A stretch of 64,000 nucleotides of DNA. Source: Mycolicibacillus parakoreensis. Lineage in GTDB: Bacteria; Actinomycetota; Actinomycetes; Mycobacteriales; Mycobacteriaceae. This document shows, piece by piece, positions 19,239 through 27,683 of the stretch; the first letter of the stretch is position 1; each line of letters begins with the position of its first letter. Location: contig NZ_CP092365.1 in the NCBI RefSeq assembly GCF_022370835.2, forward strand, positions 124,001 through 188,000, given 5' to 3'. The position numbers were made by a program, and so were the translations under genes. The notes under the pieces were generated by a model. The model did not search any database. It had not been told where the DNA came from and worked only from the letters and a program-made list of their open reading frames with translations.

Positions 19239-20729
19239 ATGGACGACCCTATGACCGCACCCGACTTCTTCAGCGCCGCCACCGCAGACGACCCGGACGA
19301 CGGCGAATCGTCACCGCCGGCGCCCGGACCGCCCGACATCGCGCACGCCGACGCCGCCGCCGAGCGCACCGAGGTCATCGCGAGCACCGTCGGCGATGCG
19401 GCGCCGCCCCCGCCGCCCGAGCCGGCGGCGCGCGGCGCGGTCCACCCCGCGCCCCCGGCCGGGGGGCCGTGGCCCCCACCGTCGGGCCCGCCGCCACCTC
19501 CCGTCTGGTCGGGGCACGGTCGGGTCCCCTGGCCGCCGCCGGGGCCGCCGGGGCCACCCCCGCCGGGGCCACCCCCGCCGGGGCCGCCCCCGCCAGGTGG
19601 TCCGCCCGGCATCGCCGGTGCGGGAACCGCGGAACCCTTCTTCGTCGCCGGGCCGCGGCCCGACAGCGGCCCCACCACCGAGTTGCCGTTTCTCAACCCG
19701 GCGCAGAGTCTGTTCGGCGCACCGATTGACGCCGACCCGGCGCAGCGGGATCTGGTCGGCGACGGCGTGCACGGCGACCGGGACGCTGAGGTGTTGGCCG
19801 CCCGACGGCGCCGACCGCTGGCCGACCGGGGATGGCGGCGGCTGATCGCGCGGCTGACCGGCGGGCGGATCAATCCCGGCCCCAGCGCCAAACAGGAGAA
19901 ACGCGACGAACTGCTCGCCAAGATCCGCAGCTCGCTGACCGGGGTGAACAAGGTGGCGTTCCTGTCGGCCAAGGGCGGGGTCGGCAAGACCACGATGACC
20001 GTGGCGCTGGGCAGCATGATCGCCGGCGAACGCGGTGATCGGGTGATCGCCGTGGATGCCGGCACCGCCCTGGGCGACCTGGCGGCGCGATTCGACGAAA
20101 ACGGCGGCGCCGGGGCCAACATCGAGCGTCTCGCGAGCCTGCGCGACAGCGGACACTACGCCCGGGTGCGTGAGCACACCGTGCAGAACAAGGCCCGGCT
20201 GGAGGCGTTGAGCTCCCAGAACGATCCGCGGTCCGGCTACACCCTCAACGCCGCCGATTACGCGGCGGCGATGCGGGTCCTGGAGACCCACTACAACGTG
20301 ATCCTGCTGGACTGCGGCACCGCGATCACCGCACCGCTGTTCACCGCGATCGCCGACGACGTCACCACGCTCGTCGTCGTCGCGTCCCAGACCACCCGGG
20401 GGGTGGCCGGGGCACGCAACACGCTGGAGTGGCTGCACGCCCACGGCTACGGGCGACTGCTCCCGCGCACGATCGTGGCGTTGAACGCCACCGACCGGGG
20501 CAAGCCGCTGATCAACCTCAAGGCCGCCGACACCTTGTTCCGTCAGGCCGTCGCCGAGGTGGTCGAGGTCCCCTACGACTCCCACCTGGCCGAAGGGGCG
20601 GCCGTCGATTTCAAAGCCCTGCGGTCACGGACCCGCAAAGCGCTGCTGGCGTTGGCCGGCGCGGTCGCCGACCACTACCCGGTGCGGCACACCGCGCCCC
20701 CGCAGCCCGAGGGCCCGCGGGGGTTTTGA
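19239..20729 (+). CDS. espI: EspI-type MinD/ParA-like ATPase with proline-rich N-terminus
   Basis: The 496-residue protein has a disordered Pro/Gly-rich first third and a C-terminal ParA/MinD-like ATPase with the deviant Walker A KGGVGKTT at 245-252 and VIAVDAG as the second strand. EspI of ESX-1 (Rv3876) and Rv3888c of ESX-2 share this plan; EspI has been linked to down-regulating ESX-1 at low ATP. M. tuberculosis-type ESX-3 loci lack such a gene, so its place here between espG and eccD is unusual. Three 15-base repeats encoding GPPPP lie at 19550-19594. ATG 19239 follows GGAG; ATG 19203, inside espG, is an alternative. Confidence 0.87.
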   Translation: MDDPMTAPDFFSAATADDPDDGESSPPAPGPPDIAHADAAAERTEVIASTVGDAAPPPPPEPAARGAVHPAPPAGGPWPPPSGPPPPPVWSGHGRVPWPPPGPPGPPPPGPPPPGPPPPGGPPGIAGAGTAEPFFVAGPRPDSGPTTELPFLNPAQSLFGAPIDADPAQRDLVGDGVHGDRDAEVLAARRRRPLADRGWRRLIARLTGGRINPGPSAKQEKRDELLAKIRSSLTGVNKVAFLSAKGGVGKTTMTVALGSMIAGERGDRVIAVDAGTALGDLAARFDENGGAGANIERLASLRDSGHYARVREHTVQNKARLEALSSQNDPRSGYTLNAADYAAAMRVLETHYNVILLDCGTAITAPLFTAIADDVTTLVVVASQTTRGVAGARNTLEWLHAHGYGRLLPRTIVALNATDRGKPLINLKAADTLFRQAVAEVVEVPYDSHLAEGAAVDFKALRSRTRKALLALAGAVADHYPVRHTAPPQPEGPRGF

Positions 20730-20732
20730 GCC

Positions 20733-22142
20733 ATGGATCCCGCCATCGCGACCGGTCTGCTGCGGGTCGCCGTCATCGGCGACGGCACCGCCGCGGACCT
20801 TGCGTTGCCCACTAAAGTGCCGGTCCGCGAGCTCATCCCGGCGATACGCCACATTCTCGACGGGGGCGACGACGATGACGACAACGTCGCCGCCGACGGT
20901 GCGGTCAGCGCCTACTCGCTGCGCCCGTTGGCCGGGACGCCGTTCAGTCTGGACGCGACGTTGGACACCATGGCGGTCAAAGACGGTGCCGAGCTGCTGT
21001 TGTGCAAACTCCCACCGGGGCCACCCGCGCCGCCGGTCGTCGAGGACATCGCCGATGCGGCCGCCATCCACTCCGCCCAACAGACCACGGTGTTCGACCC
21101 GGACACCATGGTGGGCCGTGTCGCGCTGAACGCCAATCTGGTGCTGGCGGCGTTGACGTGTGGACTGGCCGGATACGGCTGGACGCTGGGCTACCGGCTG
21201 TGGGCGCAGGCGGCGCTGGGGGTCGTGGCGCTGCTCTGCGTTGTCGGCACCGTCGCGCTGCGGTGGCACGGGCGTGCCGTCGGCGCCGATCTGCTCGGGG
21301 CGGCGACCGTGGTGCCGCTGGGGTTGGGGTTGATCGCGGCGCTGCCCGGCGAGGCGGCGGCTCCCCGGCTGGTGCTGGCCGCGGCCGGTGTGTTCGGGTG
21401 GTCACTGCTGGTGCTGATCGCCACCAACCGCTGGGTGGCCTTTCACACGGCGACGGTGGTGACCAGCGTCTGCGCGGGTGTGTGCGCCACGACGCGGATG
21501 CTCTTCGAGCTGCCCTATCTCACCGTGGGCTGCGGGATGCTCACCGTCGCGCTGATCCTGGCCGTCCAGGCCCCGACGATCGCGCCGGTGCTGGCCCGGT
21601 TCCCGGTGTTCTATGTTCCCGCACCGGGTGAGCCGATCCCCTCCCACCTTCCGTTGCGCGCCATGGAGGATCTGCCCCGGCGCGCCGCCCTGTCGCAGTC
21701 GTTCCAGGCCGGTCTGATCGGCGGCTCGGTCGTGTTGACCGTGGCCGGCTCGGTGCTGGTCGCATGGCTGCCCGCGCGCCCGTCGCTGCTGGCCTGGTGG
21801 CTGATCGTCGCGGTCGGGTTGGTCACGGTGCTGCGGATCCGTCTGTTCGGCGCGGCGGTGCCGTCGCTGTGGTTTCTGTCCTCGCCACTGCTGACCACCG
21901 CGGCGCTGACCGTATCGTTCGCGGCCACCGGCCATTTGGAGGCCACGCTGTGGGCGGGTTCGGCCACCGTCGGGCTGACCGCCGCGCTGACGGCCATGGC
22001 CCTGGCGCGCCCCGGCGCGCTGGCGATTCCGCGCCGGGGCTACCTCGACATCATCGAAAACGTCTTGCTGTACACGATTCTGCCGACGGTGTTGTGGCTG
22101 GTCGGTCTGATCAGCCTGGTCCGCAACCGGAGCCCCCTGTGA
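20733..22142 (+). CDS. eccD: T7SS membrane channel component EccD
   Basis: EccD forms the central membrane barrel of the T7SS complex as a dimer per protomer. The 469-residue protein has a ubiquitin-like N-terminal domain (about 1-95; LLRVAVIGDGTAADLALP) and about 11 membrane helices from residue 130 on. It ends with the family-typical LYTILPTVLWLVGLISLVRN. It starts three bases after the espI stop and overlaps mycP by four bases. The type (ESX-3-like) is taken from the neighbours. Confidence 0.92.
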   Translation: MDPAIATGLLRVAVIGDGTAADLALPTKVPVRELIPAIRHILDGGDDDDDNVAADGAVSAYSLRPLAGTPFSLDATLDTMAVKDGAELLLCKLPPGPPAPPVVEDIADAAAIHSAQQTTVFDPDTMVGRVALNANLVLAALTCGLAGYGWTLGYRLWAQAALGVVALLCVVGTVALRWHGRAVGADLLGAATVVPLGLGLIAALPGEAAAPRLVLAAAGVFGWSLLVLIATNRWVAFHTATVVTSVCAGVCATTRMLFELPYLTVGCGMLTVALILAVQAPTIAPVLARFPVFYVPAPGEPIPSHLPLRAMEDLPRRAALSQSFQAGLIGGSVVLTVAGSVLVAWLPARPSLLAWWLIVAVGLVTVLRIRLFGAAVPSLWFLSSPLLTTAALTVSFAATGHLEATLWAGSATVGLTAALTAMALARPGALAIPRRGYLDIIENVLLYTILPTVLWLVGLISLVRNRSPL

Positions 22143-23527
22143 GGGCGCCGCGGCTTCTCGCGATCGCCGCCGTCGGGGTCCTGGTGAGCTGGTTCAGCCC
22201 GCCGCCGGTCGCCAACGCCGTGGAATACCCCGTGGTCGACCGCGACGCCCTGCCCCCCGACGGTCCGCCCGGCCCCGACGTGGAGATGCGCCAGAACGGG
22301 ACGTGCTCGTTCAACGGCGCGATGCCGGGTTTCGATGCCGCGGCGGTTCCGCCCAGTCAGGCCATGCTGAATCTTCCTGAGGCGTGGAAGAGTTCACGCG
22401 GTGGTGGGGTGACCGTGGCGGTGATCGACTCCGGTGTCGCCCCGCAGCCCCGGCTGCCGAATCTGCGCGGGGGCGGGGACTATGTCGACCCGGCCTCCGG
22501 AAAGGACGGTCTGATCGACTGTGACGGGCACGGCACGCTGGTCGCCGGTATCATCGCCGGTGCGCCGGGCGACGACGGATTCTCCGGTGTCGCACCGGAT
22601 GCCGCCCTGGTCTCGATCCGACAGACGTCGATCCAATGGTCGCCGAAGGCGCCCACCGGGGGAGACCCGCAGCAGATCAAAACCGCCGGCAACATCGCGA
22701 CCCTGGCCCGTGCGGTGCGCCACGCCGCCGACATCGACGGGGTGCGGGTGATCAACGTATCGATCACCGACTGCATCGCGGTGTACCACAGTGTCGACCA
22801 GGACGCCCTCGGTGCCGCGGTGCGCTACGCCGCGGTGGACAGGGACATCGTGGTGGTGGCGGCGGCGGGCAACACCGGGGCCGACTCCTGCGACGACAAC
22901 CCGCTCACCGACCCGAGCCGGCCCGACGATCCCCGCAACTGGTCTGCGGTGTCGACGATCTCGACGCCCTCCTACTGGCAGCCCTACGTGCTGTCGGTCG
23001 GTGCGCTCACCCCCGGCGGTCAACCCTCGGATTTCACCATGGCCGGGCCGTGGGTCTCGGTCGCCGCCCCCGGCGAGCAGATCGTCTCGCTGGGAAACGC
23101 ACCCGGTTCCGGCCCGGTCAACGGGCAACCGTCGAGCAAGGAGCCGTTGGTGCCGATCAACGGCACCAGCTTCGCCGCCGCCTACACCGCCGGGGTGGCA
23201 GCCCTGGTGCGGGCGAAGTTCCCCGACCTGTCCGCCCATCAGATCGTCAACCGGATCCTCGCCTCCGCCCACAACGCGGCGCGCTCACCGTCCAATGTGG
23301 TCGGCGCCGGGGTGATCGACCCGGTCGCCGCGTTGACCTGGGACATCCCCGACGGCGAGGAGTTGCCGGTCCATGCCCCGGTGGTCCGGGTGGCGCCGCC
23401 GGCGCCGGTGGCGCCCGACGATCGCCTGCCCCGTTCGATCGCGCTGATCGCCGGCGGAACCCTCGTGCTCACCGCAACACTGGCGGCGGCACTGATTGGA
23501 CGACGGCGTGGCCACCGCGACCGGTAG
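22139..23527 (+). CDS. mycP: Mycosin, membrane-anchored subtilisin-like protease of the T7SS
   Basis: The 462-residue protein has a signal peptide (about 1-27), a subtilisin domain and a C-terminal membrane anchor (about 432-452, IALIAGGTLVLTATLAAALI). The catalytic triad is visible: Asp in VAVIDSGVAP, His in DCDGHGTLVAGII and Ser in INGTSFAAAYTAG. Mycosins cap the periplasmic side of the ESX complex and are needed for its stability; MycP1 also cleaves EspB. GTG 22139 overlaps the eccD stop as GTGA. eccE overlaps its end by 20 bases. Confidence 0.94.
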   Translation: MRAPRLLAIAAVGVLVSWFSPPPVANAVEYPVVDRDALPPDGPPGPDVEMRQNGTCSFNGAMPGFDAAAVPPSQAMLNLPEAWKSSRGGGVTVAVIDSGVAPQPRLPNLRGGGDYVDPASGKDGLIDCDGHGTLVAGIIAGAPGDDGFSGVAPDAALVSIRQTSIQWSPKAPTGGDPQQIKTAGNIATLARAVRHAADIDGVRVINVSITDCIAVYHSVDQDALGAAVRYAAVDRDIVVVAAAGNTGADSCDDNPLTDPSRPDDPRNWSAVSTISTPSYWQPYVLSVGALTPGGQPSDFTMAGPWVSVAAPGEQIVSLGNAPGSGPVNGQPSSKEPLVPINGTSFAAAYTAGVAALVRAKFPDLSAHQIVNRILASAHNAARSPSNVVGAGVIDPVAALTWDIPDGEELPVHAPVVRVAPPAPVAPDDRLPRSIALIAGGTLVLTATLAAALIGRRRGHRDR

Positions 23528-25052
23528 GCGCCCGGGGCCGCGGTGGACGCCCGCCCGGCCGGGCTGGGTTCGCCTCTCGGTGCTGACCACCGTTGTGCTG
23601 ATCGGCGCCGCTTTGCTGTCGCCGGACCGCCACCCGCAGTGGTGGCACGGGGCGCTCGCCGCGGCGGTGGTCGTCGGGTTCATCGGCTCGTGGCACGGCC
23701 AGCACCTGTCGACCGGCCTGCGCCGCTGGGCGCCGATGATCTGGCGCAACCGCACCGATCGCGGCGCCCGCGGCGCATCCGAGCCCGCGGGCACGCCCGC
23801 CGGCGACGCCCTGCACGCCCGGATCACCCTGCAGCTGCGGCCCCACCCGCACGCACTGAGGGCCGACGGCGATCGTGACGACCAGCTGCCGTGGGAATTC
23901 GTCACCGCCTGGCTCGACCGCTACGGGATCCGTGTCGATCGGCTCACCGTGTGCTCGATCACCCGGACCCCGCCGCCGAGCAGCCTGCGCAGCGACGTCG
24001 GCGCGGCCCTCACCGCGCGCACCCCGCAACATCGCCGGACCTGGCTGTCCTACACCCTCAGCGCCGAGAGCAATGTCGCCGCGCTGATGGCCCGCCGGAC
24101 GACGGTCGCCGCCGCCGACGGCGACACCCCGCAACGACCGGTCCTGGCCGACGTCGTGGCCCGCCGGATGGTCGCGGAGTTGCGTGAGCGCGGCTGGCTG
24201 GCCACCCTCTGCAACGACACCGCCCAGTTACCCGTCTTCGTGCCTGCCGCGGCGCAGCTGCGCCGCGAAGTATGGTCCGGCACCGAGTATTCCGACGGTT
24301 TCCGGGCCGTCTACGCGGTCGACCCGAACCGGCTGCACGCCGTCGTCGACGATCTCGGCTCCCGGCCCGCGAAGGCGGTCTGGTCGGTGCTGAGCCTGCG
24401 CTCCCACCCCGATGGGCGCAGCGCACTGAGCGGCTGTGTCGGGCTGGTGACGACCACCCGCCCTCCGCTGACCCCGGTGCCGGGGCTCACCGGTTACCAC
24501 GGTGTGCACCGGCAGGCGGGCGAGGCGCTCGGCGTCGGCGGACTCGCGACGCACCGGCGATTGGCCGGGCCCCCGCAGATCGACTCCACCACGGTCGACC
24601 TGGCGCAGATCCGCTGGCCCACCGCGGCGTTCGGGATCCCCGTGGGTCGAAACCGCGGCCGCCAGGTGGTCTATCTGAACCTGGAGTCACCGGAAGCGGT
24701 TCGTGTCACCGTCACCGGCAGCAGCGATTTCCATGTGGGTATCGTGGGCCGGATCGCGCTGTCGGGGCTGCCTATCGCGGTGTACAGCGCCGCGGTGGGG
24801 CGCTGGGCGGCCTTGGTGAACCGGGCCGCCCCCGGCCAGGTTCACCTCAACCCACCGGTGGTGGGGGAGTCCACCATCGTGATCGGCGACGGCAGCGTCA
24901 CGATGCCCTCGGCCGATTTCACCGTGGCGCTGCGCCAGCGGCCGGGTGCCACCTCGGCGGCGACGATCGTCATCAGCCAAGCCCGCGGCCGCGCCGACCT
25001 GTTCACGATCAGCACGCCGCGCGGCAGCGAATGGCTGGCCACCCGGCTGTGA
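23508..25052 (+). CDS. eccE: T7SS membrane component EccE
   Basis: EccE is the peripheral membrane component of ESX systems. The 514-residue protein starts GTG 23508 (TTG 23496 is possible), has two membrane helices at about residues 21-65 (LSVLTTVVLIGAALL, ALAAAVVVGFIGSW) and a soluble remainder with QLPWEFVTAWLDRYGI and SCHAVRV-like beta segments near the middle. It is clearly longer than EccE3 of M. tuberculosis (331) and closer to EccE1 in size. It is the last gene of the plus-strand operon and converges on esxH. Confidence 0.85.
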   Translation: MATATGRRPGPRWTPARPGWVRLSVLTTVVLIGAALLSPDRHPQWWHGALAAAVVVGFIGSWHGQHLSTGLRRWAPMIWRNRTDRGARGASEPAGTPAGDALHARITLQLRPHPHALRADGDRDDQLPWEFVTAWLDRYGIRVDRLTVCSITRTPPPSSLRSDVGAALTARTPQHRRTWLSYTLSAESNVAALMARRTTVAAADGDTPQRPVLADVVARRMVAELRERGWLATLCNDTAQLPVFVPAAAQLRREVWSGTEYSDGFRAVYAVDPNRLHAVVDDLGSRPAKAVWSVLSLRSHPDGRSALSGCVGLVTTTRPPLTPVPGLTGYHGVHRQAGEALGVGGLATHRRLAGPPQIDSTTVDLAQIRWPTAAFGIPVGRNRGRQVVYLNLESPEAVRVTVTGSSDFHVGIVGRIALSGLPIAVYSAAVGRWAALVNRAAPGQVHLNPPVVGESTIVIGDGSVTMPSADFTVALRQRPGATSAATIVISQARGRADLFTISTPRGSEWLATRL

Positions 25053-25091
25053 TCGCGGGTTCCTCGCGCGCGGTGGGCCCGGCAAGAACGA

Positions 25092-25124
25092 TGTGGGCCG
25101 GTCCCGCCCGGGAACCGGCCCACA
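25092..25124. terminator. Perfect hairpin between convergent eccE and esxH
   Basis: An 11-base stem (25092-25102 with 25114-25124, TGTGGGCCGGT and its complement) closes an 11-base loop. It lies in the 108-base gap where the two halves of the ESX-3-like locus meet, so it can stop transcription from both sides. No T-run follows. Confidence 0.65.
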
Positions 25125-25160
25125 CCACGTGATCTGCTCACGCCGACACACGCTGGAGAA

Positions 25161-25448
25161 CTACCCCCATTTGGCGGCCTGAGCCTGGTCGCGGCCGAGC
25201 ATCGAGAGGGTGTTGGCCTCGTGCGTGCCGGCCATCGCGTGGTAGGCGCGGATGAGTTCCTCCATCGCGGTGTTCCACTGCGCCTGCCAGGCCTGGTAGG
25301 TCATTCCGGTGTCACCGATCCAGGAGCCCTGCAGGGCGGCCTGCTCGGCGGCGATGTCGGCGCCGACGGCCTGCAAGGTGCCGGCGTAGCCGCTCATCTC
25401 GCCGGCGTGGGCCAGCATCGCCGGGTAGTTGTACATGATCTGGGACAT
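25161..25448 (-). CDS. esxH: EsxH-like WXG100 protein
   Basis: The 95-residue protein is nearly collinear with M. tuberculosis EsxH (TB10.4): [33 protein letters not shown], and AAKWG at the end. The zinc-binding residues known for EsxH are all kept (His14, His70, His76, Glu77). The WxG turn reads WIG. It pairs with EsxG as a secreted heterodimer that in ESX-3 is tied to iron and zinc acquisition and to host endosome handling. AAAGGA precedes ATG 25448. It lies 27 bases after esxG and is the last gene of the minus-strand operon. Confidence 0.94.
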   Translation of the reverse strand: MSQIMYNYPAMLAHAGEMSGYAGTLQAVGADIAAEQAALQGSWIGDTGMTYQAWQAQWNTAMEELIRAYHAMAGTHEANTLSMLGRDQAQAAKWG

Positions 25449-25475
25449 GAGAATTCCTTTCGATTGTCGAGACGA

Positions 25476-25781
25476 TCAGAGTGCGGTGGGGCCACCGCCG
25501 TAGGCGGCGGCGTTGGCGCTGTCGGAGGCCACGTAGGTGGTGCTGGCCTCGCCGAGGTTGGTGCTGGCGACGTCGAGCAGCATGTTGACCTTGCCGGCGA
25601 CCTCGACGAACCGCATGTGCGCGGCCTGGAACGCCGCCGAGGCCTCCCCTTGGTGGAATGCCTGCGAGGACAACGCCGACTGCTCGGCTTGTGCCATGGT
25701 GCTGCGCATCAGCGATGATTTAGCGCTGAAGCCCGCCTCGGAGCTGACCAGCTGCGGAATGTTGGCGTCGAGTAGTCCCAT
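25476..25781 (-). CDS. esxG: EsxG-like WXG100 protein
   Basis: The 101-residue protein matches EsxG in pattern: MGLLDANIPQLVSSEAGFSA, AFHQGEASAAFQAAH (FHQG replaces WxG, as in EsxG) and KVNMLLDVASTNLGEA. The export signal YxxxD/E is present as YVASD. It should form a 1:1 helical hairpin dimer with EsxH and carry the secretion signal. AAAGGA lies upstream of ATG 25781. It is separated from the PPE gene by 81 bases, room for a separate promoter or mRNA processing site. Confidence 0.94.
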   Translation of the reverse strand: MGLLDANIPQLVSSEAGFSAKSSLMRSTMAQAEQSALSSQAFHQGEASAAFQAAHMRFVEVAGKVNMLLDVASTNLGEASTTYVASDSANAAAYGGGPTAL

Positions 25782-25862
25782 GAGGGGAATCCTTTCGAAC
25801 GGGACCGGTGAAACCGGACCGATGGGCGATGATCTACCGGAGAATGTGTGCTCGTCAGCGCG

Positions 25863-27203
25863 TCAGTGGGTCAGCCCCCTCACGTCGGGCTCGGTCTCGG
25901 ACTCATCCTCGCCGCCGTCGTCGGCGTAGGCGGTCACCGCCCGTGAGGATGCGTCGTTGCGACGCCGTGCCCCCGAGCCCATCATGGCGCCGCCGCCACC
26001 GCTTCCGCCGGCCGAGGCCCCGGTGAGCCCGGCGGCCGCGGCGGGACCGCGCGACAGCGACGCCGTCTCGGTCTGCGCCGCGGTCGTCGGCGCGGACCCC
26101 CAGGTCGACGGCAGCACGGGCCGGCTCGGCCCGGAATCGAACACCCCGCCGGCCAGGTTGGTCAAGCCGGCCGGGTTCATGCCCTTCATCGCGGTGGTTC
26201 CGGGAAATCCGAGTGGCATGACGTCGGCGGGTCGACCCAACTGCCCGTCCAGACCCGAGCCGGTGAAACCGGTGAGCAACTGTCCCAACGTTTGCGGCGC
26301 CGACGACAGAAGCTGCGGTGCGCTGGACAACAGCTGCTGGGGTCCGCCGCCTTGCAGCGCGGACAACGCGCCCTGCGCGGCGGACGGCACCATCGAGGCG
26401 AACTGTTGCAGCATCCCCGGGGCCATCGTGTCCAGGTCGAGGTTCTGTTCGGGCCCGCCGTCGCGGGATGCGCCGCGCGCCGCGGCGTCCGGAGAGGCGC
26501 CGTCGGCCAACGAGGCGGGCCCGGAGACGGCCTTACCGACCCCGAGTTTGGTGCCCATCAGATCCGCCGCGGTCAGTGCGCTGCCGGCGATCTCGCCCTC
26601 CGCCTGGGTGGAGAAACCCGCCGCCGTCGCCGCGATGTCGCCGCCTTCGGCGACGCCGGGAATCACCAGAATCGGCGAGGGCGGGGTCAGGGGGATCGAA
26701 TCGGCGGCTGCCGTGGAGGCGGTGTCCCACCCGGTCATGACGTCGGCGGCCAGAATCCACATCCGCACGTAGTCGGCCTCGTTCATCCCGATCGGGACGG
26801 TGTTGCAGCCGAAGAAGTTCGTGCTGACCAGCACCCCGTGGATGACATGGTTGGAGACCAACTCCCCCATGGTCGGCATCGCCGCGACCGCACCGGTGTA
26901 CGCGGCGGCGATCTCGTCGTGGGCGGTGGACGCCAAACCCGCCTTGGCTGCGGCGGTGGACAGCCAGACCAGGTACGGCTGGTGGGTGGCCACGAAGCGT
27001 TCCGCGCTGGGCCCCTGGTAGGCGCCCTGAACCTCGGCGAGGATGCCCTCCAACTCGGCGACCGCGGCCCCGTACTGCGCCATGAGGTCTTTCCATGAGG
27101 TGGCGGCGATCTCGATGCCCACCGGGGTGCCGCCGAAATTCAACAGGGTGGAGTGGACCTCCGGCGGTGCGGCGATCCAGACGGGAGGCAGCGGCGCGGT
27201 CAT
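25863..27203 (-). CDS. PPE protein, PPE4-like
   Basis: The 446-residue protein has the PPE domain in residues 1-180: APPEVHSTLLNFG near the start, YQGPSAERFVATHQPYLVWL, VIHGVLVSTNFFGCNTVPI and NEADYVRMWILAADVM, close to PPE4 (Rv0286). The C-terminal half is low in order, Gly/Ser/Ala-rich with LLSSAPQ repeats, and ends acidic. PPE4 works with PE5 in ESX-3 for siderophore-iron use; the same job here is an inference. The stop of the PE gene is 30 bases upstream, so the pair is co-transcribed. Confidence 0.92.
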   Translation of the reverse strand: MTAPLPPVWIAAPPEVHSTLLNFGGTPVGIEIAATSWKDLMAQYGAAVAELEGILAEVQGAYQGPSAERFVATHQPYLVWLSTAAAKAGLASTAHDEIAAAYTGAVAAMPTMGELVSNHVIHGVLVSTNFFGCNTVPIGMNEADYVRMWILAADVMTGWDTASTAAADSIPLTPPSPILVIPGVAEGGDIAATAAGFSTQAEGEIAGSALTAADLMGTKLGVGKAVSGPASLADGASPDAAARGASRDGGPEQNLDLDTMAPGMLQQFASMVPSAAQGALSALQGGGPQQLLSSAPQLLSSAPQTLGQLLTGFTGSGLDGQLGRPADVMPLGFPGTTAMKGMNPAGLTNLAGGVFDSGPSRPVLPSTWGSAPTTAAQTETASLSRGPAAAAGLTGASAGGSGGGGAMMGSGARRRNDASSRAVTAYADDGGEDESETEPDVRGLTH

Positions 27204-27233
27204 GACAGGCGAACCCGGCGTGCGATGCCGGCC

Positions 27234-27548
27234 CTAGAGGCCGGCGGAGGCCCCGTAGGCGGTGACGCCCTGGGTCTCGCCGAGCAGATAGCTCACACCC
27301 GACTCGGCGACGCCGATCCCGGAACGGAACAGCTCCTCGTTGCCCATCGTGGCCGACAACTCGTGGGCCGCCCCGTGACCGATCAGCGCGGCCGCCACCT
27401 TGATCGACGGGGCATCCGATCCCGGTGGCAGGATGGCGGCGCTGGCCGCCGCCTGCACGGCGTTGGCGGCGGTCATCCGCGCCATCAACGCCTCCACTTG
27501 GGCCGATGCGGCCAGCAAGACCTCCGGTGTCACGTCGAGAAAAGTCAT
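27234..27548 (-). CDS. PE protein, PE5-like
   Basis: The 104-residue protein is a pure PE domain without extension. EELFRSGIGVAESGVSY near the end matches the PE5 pattern (EELGRSGVGVAESGASY). The export motif appears as YLLGE. It should dimerise with the PPE protein and be carried by EspG. ATG 27548 is preceded by AAAGGGGA. A 135-base gap separates it from eccC; a TANNNT candidate (TACCGT, 27651-27646 on minus) lies in it, so the PE-PPE-esx part may have its own promoter. Confidence 0.9.
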   Translation of the reverse strand: MTFLDVTPEVLLAASAQVEALMARMTAANAVQAAASAAILPPGSDAPSIKVAAALIGHGAAHELSATMGNEELFRSGIGVAESGVSYLLGETQGVTAYGASAGL

Positions 27549-27683
27549 GGCCGGGTTCCCCTTTCTGGTAGGAATGCATCCTCGGTGCCCCACCCTCGAT
27601 GCCGGCCAAACCGCAGCGACGGGTCCGGTGGTTGGCAACGGTTTCACGGTAACCAGACGACGACCACCCCCCGACACACTTTT

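Noticed and set aside
19550..19594. Mobile or regulatory repeat in espI
   Set aside because: The three 15-base units just encode a Pro-rich GPPPP run in a disordered segment.
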